DNA from: CBFGTJ01 sp965651815
Lineage (GTDB): Bacteria; Actinomycetota; Acidimicrobiia; Acidimicrobiales; Microtrichaceae
DNA: 13,345 nt
Reading direction: 5' to 3'
Assembly: GCA_965651815.1 (NCBI GenBank)
Contig: CBFGTJ010000080.1
Location: 1-13,345 of the forward strand
The notes beneath the pieces were generated by a model, which saw nothing but the letters and a program-made list of their open reading frames with translations, was not told the DNA's origin and did no database searches. This document shows positions 6,408 to 12,336 of this stretch, piece after piece (the first letter of the stretch is position 1; every line of letters begins with the position of its first letter). Both the position numbers and the translations under genes were made by a program.

Positions 6408-8105
6408 GTGTCAGTGACCGCCACCGCCCGACCGACCCGAATCCGGCTCCGACCGTGGCAGTCCGAGGCCCTCGACGCGTTCACCCTCAAGCAGGGCCGT
6501 GACTTCCTGGCCGTGGCCACGCCCGGCGCCGGGAAGACGACCTTCGCGCTGACCGCCGCCGTCCAGGACCTGGCCGAGCACCCCGGTCGCCGGCTCGTCG
6601 TCGTGGCGCCGACCCAGCACCTCAAGCAGCAGTGGGCGGACGCCGCCCTGCGCTTCGGCCTGCACCTCGAGCCCCAGTGGTCCGCCCGCGACGGTGCGCT
6701 GCCGCTCGACATGCACGGGGTGGTCACCACGTACCAGCAGGTCGCGACCTCGGCCGCGGCCCTGGCCCCGCTGGCACGCGACGCGTTCGTGGTCTTCGAC
6801 GAGATCCACCACGCCGGCGACGACCGGGCCTGGGGCGAGTCGGTGCTGCAGGCCTTCGGCGGCGCGGCGCAGCGGCTCGCGCTGTCGGGCACGCCGTTCC
6901 GGTCGGACAGCTCGCCGATCCCATTCGTCCGCTACCACCTCGACGAGGCCCTCCCCGACTACGAGTACGGCTACGGGGAGGCGCTCGCGGACGGCGGCGT
7001 GGTGCGGCCGGTGTACTTCCCGCGCATCAACGGGTTCATGGAGTGGATGGCGCCCGACGGATCGGTGGTGGAGGCGACCTTCGAGGACGAGCTGCCCCGG
7101 GAGCTGTCCAACCAGCGCCTCCGCACCGCGCTGTCGCTCGAGGGGCAGTGGCTGCCGACGGTGCTGTCGCAGGCGCACGAGCGGCTGATGGCGCTGCGCC
7201 GCCAGCACCCCCAGGCCGGCGGCCTGGTCATCGCGACGGACCAGGACCACGCGAGCGGGATCGCCGAGCTGATGTCGCGCCAGCACGGGGTGCGCCCGGT
7301 CGTCGCCGTGTCCGACGACCCGGACGCCTCCGACAAGATCGCCCGGTTCGCCGCCACCGAGGAGCCCTGGATCGTCGCGGTGCGCATGGTGTCCGAGGGG
7401 GTGGACATCCCCCGCCTGCGCATCGCCGTGTACGCGACGACGGTCACCACCGAGCTGTTCTTCCGCCAGGCCGTCGGGAGGGTGGTGCGCTGGACCCGCG
7501 GGGTCCCGCGCCAGAAGGCGTACTTCTTCGTGCCCGACGACCCGCGCCTGCGCACGTACGCGGCGAACCTGGCCGAGTCGCGGCGCCACAGCCTCCGCCG
7601 GCGCGCCGAGCGCGACGAGGTGGCCGAGGAGCCGGAGCTCGACCCGATCGAGGACGGCGAGGAGGAGCAGATGAGCCTCTTCGCGGTGATCGGTGCGGTG
7701 TCGCTCGGTGAGGCCGGCGGCCACGAGCACGTCGCGGACGACGACGAGGGCGTGTTCGGGGAGGACCCCGACGGTGAGCTCGTCGACGGGCGCGAGGATG
7801 CCGGGGTCGAGCTGGTGCTCCTGCCGCCGCCGCTGCCGGGAGGTGCGGCGCCCCGGGCCGGCGCGGGGACCGACGGCGGCGCGGACGACGACGCGTCGCG
7901 GATGTCGGTGCGGCAGCGCAAGCTCGTGCTGCGCGACGCGAACGCGGACGTCGCCCGCGAGCTGGTGCGCGCCACCGGGTGGAGCCACCCGCAGGTGAAC
8001 GCGGAGCTCAACCGGCTCGCCGGGATCCGCCGCATCTCCGAGGCGACCCTGGAGCAGCTGGAGCGCCGGCTCGCCGAGGGGCGCCGGTGGCTCCGGTCGA
8101 CCTGA
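6408..8105 (+). CDS. Superfamily 2 DEAD/DEAH-box helicase with acidic linker and C-terminal domain
   Basis: This 565-residue ATP-dependent nucleic-acid translocase or helicase resembles the UvrB/ResIII/RadD-like branch of superfamily 2. LRPWQSEAL (14-22) is the Q-motif-like entry, ATPGAGKT (37-44) Walker A, FDEIHHAGD (130-138) Walker B, and LSGTPFRSD (159-167) motif III. In the second RecA lobe, MVSEGVDIP (327-335) is motif V and QAVGRVVR (354-361) motif VI, so the motor looks complete. It is followed by a very acidic, low-complexity stretch (about 400-498) and a compact basic-helical domain (499-565) containing WSHPQVNAELNRLAG and ATLEQLERRL. Similar tails occur in actinobacterial helicases I recall, but I cannot name their function. 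The GTG at 6408 is preferred to the one at 6414 because of the -10 spacing. Its stop lies 3 bp from that of the convergent hrpB. Confidence -1.
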   Translation: MSVTATARPTRIRLRPWQSEALDAFTLKQGRDFLAVATPGAGKTTFALTAAVQDLAEHPGRRLVVVAPTQHLKQQWADAALRFGLHLEPQWSARDGALPLDMHGVVTTYQQVATSAAALAPLARDAFVVFDEIHHAGDDRAWGESVLQAFGGAAQRLALSGTPFRSDSSPIPFVRYHLDEALPDYEYGYGEALADGGVVRPVYFPRINGFMEWMAPDGSVVEATFEDELPRELSNQRLRTALSLEGQWLPTVLSQAHERLMALRRQHPQAGGLVIATDQDHASGIAELMSRQHGVRPVVAVSDDPDASDKIARFAATEEPWIVAVRMVSEGVDIPRLRIAVYATTVTTELFFRQAVGRVVRWTRGVPRQKAYFFVPDDPRLRTYAANLAESRRHSLRRRAERDEVAEEPELDPIEDGEEEQMSLFAVIGAVSLGEAGGHEHVADDDEGVFGEDPDGELVDGREDAGVELVLLPPPLPGGAAPRAGAGTDGGADDDASRMSVRQRKLVLRDANADVARELVRATGWSHPQVNAELNRLAGIRRISEATLEQLERRLAEGRRWLRST

Positions 8106-8108
8106 GCG

Positions 8109-10652
8109 TCAACCGCCCCGCCGCAGCGGCTCCCACGGCCGTTCCGGCCACGGGTGCTTCGGGTACCTGCCGCGCAGCTCCGCGCGGACCGAGGCGTAGC
8201 TGCCCCGCCAGAACCCGGGCAGGTCGGTCGTGCGCTGCACCGGTCGGCCGGCGGGGGAGAGCAGCTCGACGGTGACGGGGAGCCGGCCGCCCGCGACGGT
8301 CGGGTGCTCGTCGGTGCCGATCGCGTCGCGCACCTGCACCGACGCGAGCACCGTGCCCGGCTCGCCGTCGACCTCCCCGTAGCGCAGCGGCACCCGCCGG
8401 CCCGCGGCTGTGACCCAGTGGGTCGGCGCGAGCCGGTCGAGCAGGGCCAGGCGCTGGTGGCCGAGCGTGGCCTCGAGCGCGCCGCGCACGTCGAAGCGGT
8501 CGAGCTCGGCCGGGTCGCGGACCGCGGCCAGCCAGCCCTGCGCGATCGACACCAGGCCCCGGTCGGAGAGGTCGGGCCACTGGCCACCCTCGTCGATGCC
8601 CGCGGCGCGGAGGCACTCGACCCGGGCGCGCAGCCCCTCCGCCTCGCGGACGCGGCGGAACAGGGCCGGTCCCCGGTCGCGCAGCGCCTCGCCCAGCGCG
8701 CCGGCCAGGTCCTCCGGGTCGACGTCGCGCAGCGGCACCTCGTCCAGGGTGATCGCGCCGAGGACCTTGCGCCGCACCGCCACGACCTCCCCGCGCGCCG
8801 CGTCCCACCGGACCAGGTCCCGGTGCTCGGCCTGCTCCTCCGCGAGCGCGCCCACCGTCGCGGGGTCGAGCGCGGCGGCGAGGTGGGCGCGACCGGTGGC
8901 GCCGGGATCGTCGCTGCGGGCGTCCAGGTCGACCACCACGAGCCACTCGGCGCGGGCGAGCGGGTGGTCCGCGGGGATCGACACCTCACCGCCGCTGCGC
9001 AGGTGGTAGGCGGCGAGCGCGCCGCGTGGTCCCTCGTCGCGGGTGCCGGGACGGCGCCGGGCGATCCGGTCGGGGTGCCCTGCGAGCAGCAGCCGCCCGA
9101 CGGTCCCGTCGTCGACCTCCGGCGCGGCGCCGCGCGCGCGTCCGTCCCGACCGTCTCCGTTCCGACCGCCGCGCCCGCCGCCGAGGGTTCCGCGCCACTC
9201 GCGCGCGGCGCGACGCAGGTCCCCGGTCGCCTCGGCGCCCTCGCGCAGGCGGCGGACCCGCTCCGCGACGTCCACCTCCCCCGACCGCGCCGTCTCGAGC
9301 ACCGCGAGCACGTCCGCTGCGAGGTCGACCACCCCGGCGCGCCGACCCTCGGCGGCCACCGCGGCGAGTCGCGGGTGGAAGCCGATGTCGGCCAGCTCCC
9401 GGCCGAGGGCGGTGAGGTGCCCGTCCCGGTCGATCGCGCCGAGCCGTTCGAGCAGCTCGGTCGCCCGACCCAGCGCGGGCTCGGGTGGCGGGTCGAGCCA
9501 GCGCAGCGAGGCGGGGTCGGCGACGCCCCAGGCCCGGACCTGGAGCGCCAGCTCGGCGAGGTCACCGGCCAGCACCTCCGGGGTGTCCGCCGCCGGCTGG
9601 TGCCGCTCGTCCGCTTCCGCCCACAGCCGGTAGGCGACGCCCGGCGCGGTGCGTCCGGCCCGTCCGCTGCGCTGCGCCGCGCCGGCACGGCTCACCCAGG
9701 TCGTGACCATGGACGGCAGGCCGGTCGCGGGGTCGGTGCGGACGGTCCGGCGGCGTCCCGCGTCGACGACCACCCGCACGCCCGGCACGGTGATCGAGGT
9801 CTCCGCCAGGCTGGTGCTGAGCACCACGCGGCGCCGGCCGTGCGGGTCGGGCCGCACCACGTCGTCCTGCTCCGCCGGTGGCAGCGAGCCGTGCAGCTCG
9901 CGCACCACCACGTCGTCGACGGTGCCGAGCCGCTCCAGCGCCCGGCGGGTGCGGCGGATCTCGGGCCGCCCGGGCAGGAACACGAGCACGTCGCCGGGGT
10001 CGGTGCGCAGTGCCTCCGCGACCACCACCGCCACGCGGTCCTCGAGCCGGTCGTGCACGGAGCCGGGCCGGTACCGCACCTCGACCGGGTGCAGGGGCGC
10101 CGTGACCTCGACCACCGGCGCCGGGTCGCCCCCGTCCGCGAGCAGCGCCGCGACGGGCGCGGGGTCGAGGGTCGCGGACATGACGAGAAGGCGGAGGTCG
10201 GGCCGCAACGACGCCCGTGCGTCGAGCAGCAGCGCGAGCGCGAGGTCGGAGTCCGCGGAGCGCTCGTGGAACTCGTCGAGCACGACCGCGGCGACGTCGG
10301 CGAGCTCCGGGTCGCGCTGCAGGCGGCGCAGCAGCAGGCCCTCGGTGACGACCTCCACCCGCGTCGCGTCCGACACCACGCGCTCGCCGCGCACCGAGTG
10401 CCCGAAGGTGCGGCCCGGTTCCTCGCCGTGCAGCTCGGCCATCCGCCTCGCCGCCGCCCGGGCGGCCAGGCGGCGGGGTTCGAGCACGACGATCCTCCCG
10501 GTCGCCCACGGCTCGCCGATCAGCGCGGGCGGCACCGCGGTGGTCTTGCCGGTGCCCGGCGGGGCGACCAGCACCGCCGCGCCGGGGTCGCGCAGGGCGT
10601 CCCGGAGCTCGTCGACCGCGTCCAGCGCCGGCAGCGCCGCCCGGTCCGTCAC
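8109..10652 (-). CDS. hrpB: ATP-dependent helicase HrpB (DExH, superfamily 2)
   Basis: This 847-residue protein matches HrpB in length and in its terminal signature. Walker A is APPGTGKTT (30-38), DEFHERS (126-132) is the DExH motif, and MSATLD (158-163) is motif III. STSLAETSITVPGV and QRSGRAGR supply motifs V and VI. A winged-helix/ratchet region and the HrpB C-terminal domain follow, ending in GFWRGSYASVRAELRGRYPK and HPWPERPWEPL, the tail characteristic of HrpB rather than the longer HrpA. HrpB proteins are putative RNA or DNA helicases without a settled cellular role. A Gly/Arg-rich insert (about residues 485-508) sits in the linker. GTG at 10652 starts the protein close to the LPALDAVDELRDAL helix that normally precedes the P-loop; no strong ribosome site or TANNNT element is visible. 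It is divergent from the rhodanese-like gene (95-bp gap). Confidence -1.
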   Translation of the reverse strand: MTDRAALPALDAVDELRDALRDPGAAVLVAPPGTGKTTAVPPALIGEPWATGRIVVLEPRRLAARAAARRMAELHGEEPGRTFGHSVRGERVVSDATRVEVVTEGLLLRRLQRDPELADVAAVVLDEFHERSADSDLALALLLDARASLRPDLRLLVMSATLDPAPVAALLADGGDPAPVVEVTAPLHPVEVRYRPGSVHDRLEDRVAVVVAEALRTDPGDVLVFLPGRPEIRRTRRALERLGTVDDVVVRELHGSLPPAEQDDVVRPDPHGRRRVVLSTSLAETSITVPGVRVVVDAGRRRTVRTDPATGLPSMVTTWVSRAGAAQRSGRAGRTAPGVAYRLWAEADERHQPAADTPEVLAGDLAELALQVRAWGVADPASLRWLDPPPEPALGRATELLERLGAIDRDGHLTALGRELADIGFHPRLAAVAAEGRRAGVVDLAADVLAVLETARSGEVDVAERVRRLREGAEATGDLRRAAREWRGTLGGGRGGRNGDGRDGRARGAAPEVDDGTVGRLLLAGHPDRIARRRPGTRDEGPRGALAAYHLRSGGEVSIPADHPLARAEWLVVVDLDARSDDPGATGRAHLAAALDPATVGALAEEQAEHRDLVRWDAARGEVVAVRRKVLGAITLDEVPLRDVDPEDLAGALGEALRDRGPALFRRVREAEGLRARVECLRAAGIDEGGQWPDLSDRGLVSIAQGWLAAVRDPAELDRFDVRGALEATLGHQRLALLDRLAPTHWVTAAGRRVPLRYGEVDGEPGTVLASVQVRDAIGTDEHPTVAGGRLPVTVELLSPAGRPVQRTTDLPGFWRGSYASVRAELRGRYPKHPWPERPWEPLRRGG

Positions 10653-10734
10653 GGCGTGGTCGCGGTGTCGTGGCGGGGTCCTCGCACGGCGCCAGTCTCG
10701 GGTGGCCGCGCGCGGGGTGCAACGCCGGCGAACC

Positions 10735-10740
10735 TATGGT
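10735..10740 (+). promoter_or_regulatory. Candidate -10 element (leaderless) of the rhodanese-like gene
   Basis: TATGGT matches TANNNT and ends 7 nt before the GTG at 10748. No Shine-Dalgarno-like sequence lies between them, so the transcript is probably leaderless. The 95-bp divergent gap (10653-10747) also has to hold the hrpB promoter, for which I see no clear motif. Confidence -1.
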
Positions 10741-10747
10741 CTGGCCC

Positions 10748-11188
10748 GTGCACCCGACCCCCTCCCGACGTGCATCACGACTGGTCGCGACCATCGCCGC
10801 GCTGGCCGCGCTCGCCTGGACCGCCGCGTGCGGGGGCGAGGTCCCCCTGCCCGAGGCGCCGGAGGCGGGGCAGGTGGGGAGCGCCAGCTCGGCGGAGGCT
10901 GCGGCGCTGCTCGACGAGCGCGACGCGGTGATCATCGGCGGGCGGACGCTCGAGGAGTACATGGACGGCCACGTCGTCGGCGCGCAGCACATCGACCTGG
11001 AGGACGAGGGCCTGTGGGAGCGGCGCACCGCCGCGCTCGACCCGGACCGCCCGACGATCGTGTACTCGGGATCCGACGACCGCAGCGCCAGGGCCGGCGA
11101 GCGGCTGGTCGGGCAGGGCTTCACCGAGGTCTACGACCTCGGGGCCATGGCGGACTGGGACGAGGGCGACCTAGCCGTCGACCGCTGA
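10748..11188 (+). CDS. Exported rhodanese-like protein with catalytic Cys replaced by Ser
   Basis: This 146-residue protein has an N-terminal export signal: RRASR, then a hydrophobic stretch 12-24, then WTAACGG with Cys28. Cys28 could be a lipoprotein anchor, although T-A-A-C is a weak lipobox; plain signal-peptidase cleavage is the alternative. Residues about 45-140 form a rhodanese-like domain: DAVIIGGRTLEEYMDGHVVGAQHIDL, then IVYSGSDDRSARAGERL, then VYDLGAMADW. In active sulfurtransferases the loop reads YCRxGxRS; here it is YSGSDDRS, so Ser107 holds the place of the persulfide-forming Cys, and the usual DxR before EEY is GGR (64-66). The domain is therefore probably non-catalytic, perhaps a binding module. 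The GTG at 10748 is supported by the -10 spacing and by starting the signal peptide properly. Its last 18 bp overlap the end of the opposite membrane-protein gene. Confidence -1.
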   Translation: MHPTPSRRASRLVATIAALAALAWTAACGGEVPLPEAPEAGQVGSASSAEAAALLDERDAVIIGGRTLEEYMDGHVVGAQHIDLEDEGLWERRTAALDPDRPTIVYSGSDDRSARAGERLVGQGFTEVYDLGAMADWDEGDLAVDR

Positions 11189-12244
11189 GGCGACCGTGCC
11201 CCCGTCGCTGCCGGGCTCCGGGTCCGGGACCGGGCGGACCAGCACCGCCACGGCGACCCCGACCGCGACCCCCAGCACCAACCCGGTCCCGGCGCGGTCG
11301 GCCCAGCTCGGCGCGGAGGTCGGCACGACCGGCATCCACAGCACCCCGAGCCGGGCGGCGCCCCATCCGGCCAGCGCCGCGACCGACGCGAGGGGCAGCA
11401 CGAGCAGGCGCAGCGACGCGGGTGCGACCAGCGAGCCCAGGCTGGCCGCGAGCGCCACGAGGGGCAGCGCGATCGGCAGGACGCTGGCGCCGGCGTCCGG
11501 CGGGTTGACGACGTGCGAGGCGATGCCGAGGTAGAGCGCGACGGCCGACGCGCCCGCCAGCAGCGGGACCCTCCACGCCACCCTCCCGGCGAGCACGAGG
11601 CTCACGGCGAGCGCGGCGAGGGTCACCAGCGCCGCCCAGGGCAGCGCGTCGTCGTGGAGGAGCAGGTGGCCCGACACCTCGACCTCGGAGCCGTCGACCA
11701 CCATCGGAACCGACCAGGACTGCACGACCCGGTCCTTCCCCACCTCGGGGGGTTGCGACACCATCCAGTGGATCCGGTGGTCGTGCCAGGCGACCTCGCC
11801 GCCGTCGCCGATCCGCTCCCATCGTGGTTCGGCCCGCGAGCCCACCCCTGCGGGCAGGTCGGCCGCCGTGCCGTCGCGGCGTCGGTTCAGGTAGGTGGCG
11901 CTCGACCGGGCGTTGCGCAGCACGGTGCCGTCGGCCTCGATCCGGAGGTACGGCTCGCCGTCGTAGCCGGGTATGCGCACCTCGGTGCCGGGCCGCGCCC
12001 GCACCCGCAGGAACGCGTCGCCGCCGACCACGTCGACGGTGAGGTCCGGGCGGTCGGGTGCCACGTCGTCGACGACGGACTCGAAGTTGGTGGGTCCGGC
12101 CCCGTCGGCCGCGGCCGGTGGGGCGGCCAGCGCGCACGCCACCGCCAGTGCCAGCACCACCGCCGGGAGGGCGAACAGCACCTTCGGGGCGGCCCGCAGC
12201 GGGTTCCACCGCACGGGCAGCGGGGCGCGGGCGGTCCGGGTCAC
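11171..12244 (-). CDS. Membrane protein with Trp/His-rich extracytoplasmic domain (WHDHRIHWM)
   Basis: This 357-residue protein begins with a signal peptide or anchor (hydrophobic 22-41, then APPAAAD). It is followed by an extracytoplasmic domain of about 160 residues and then about five membrane helices up to the short polar C-terminus. The domain contains PTNFESVV (51-58), GYDGEPYLRI (93-102), a SATYLNRR segment (115-122) and WHDHRIHWM (153-161). This motif set recurs in uncharacterised actinobacterial membrane proteins I recall, often annotated only as hypothetical. The clustered His and Trp could bind a metal or a polar ligand, but that is inference. The GTG at 12244 is chosen because TACGCT lies 7 nt upstream; an ATG at 12298 would add 18 non-hydrophobic residues. 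Its stop is inside the end of the convergent rhodanese-like gene. The function is unknown. Confidence -1.
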   Translation of the reverse strand: MTRTARAPLPVRWNPLRAAPKVLFALPAVVLALAVACALAAPPAAADGAGPTNFESVVDDVAPDRPDLTVDVVGGDAFLRVRARPGTEVRIPGYDGEPYLRIEADGTVLRNARSSATYLNRRRDGTAADLPAGVGSRAEPRWERIGDGGEVAWHDHRIHWMVSQPPEVGKDRVVQSWSVPMVVDGSEVEVSGHLLLHDDALPWAALVTLAALAVSLVLAGRVAWRVPLLAGASAVALYLGIASHVVNPPDAGASVLPIALPLVALAASLGSLVAPASLRLLVLPLASVAALAGWGAARLGVLWMPVVPTSAPSWADRAGTGLVLGVAVGVAVAVLVRPVPDPEPGSDGGTVASAVDG

Positions 12245-12251
12245 GGCGGTC

Positions 12252-12257
12252 AGCGTA
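12252..12257 (-). promoter_or_regulatory. Candidate -10 element (leaderless) of the membrane-protein gene
   Basis: On the minus strand TACGCT, matching TANNNT, ends 7 nt before the GTG at 12244. No ribosome binding site is visible in the spacer. This favours the GTG start over the upstream ATG at 12298. Confidence -1.
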
Positions 12258-12326
12258 CGGTCACGCCGCTTGCCGGGGGTCGCGTGCGCTGCGACCATTG
12301 GCGCCGGCCCGTGTGGGCCACGGGAG

Positions 12327-12331
12327 GGAGG
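12327..12331 (+). promoter_or_regulatory. Ribosome binding site of the AarF-like gene
   Basis: GGAGG, within the longer run GGGAGGGAGG, lies 5 nt before the GTG at 12337. It fixes that start and indicates a leadered transcript, unlike the divergent membrane-protein gene. The promoter must lie in the 92-bp gap 12245-12336. Confidence -1.
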
Positions 12332-12336
12332 CGGGC

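Noticed and set aside
6408..10652. A new defence island built on the two helicases
   Set aside because: No nuclease, methyltransferase, Toll/interleukin-receptor domain, reverse transcriptase or integrase is present, the helicases are on opposite strands, and HrpB is a common housekeeping-type protein.
8154..10931. A 925-codon open frame on the plus strand opposite hrpB
   Set aside because: It is antisense to a clear HrpB helicase, the translation is rich in Arg, Gly, Val and His without any domain, and long antisense frames are expected at this GC content.
12245..12298. An alternative ATG start at 12298 for the membrane protein
   Set aside because: It would place 18 polar residues before the signal peptide and span the TACGCT -10 candidate. 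It cannot be fully excluded.
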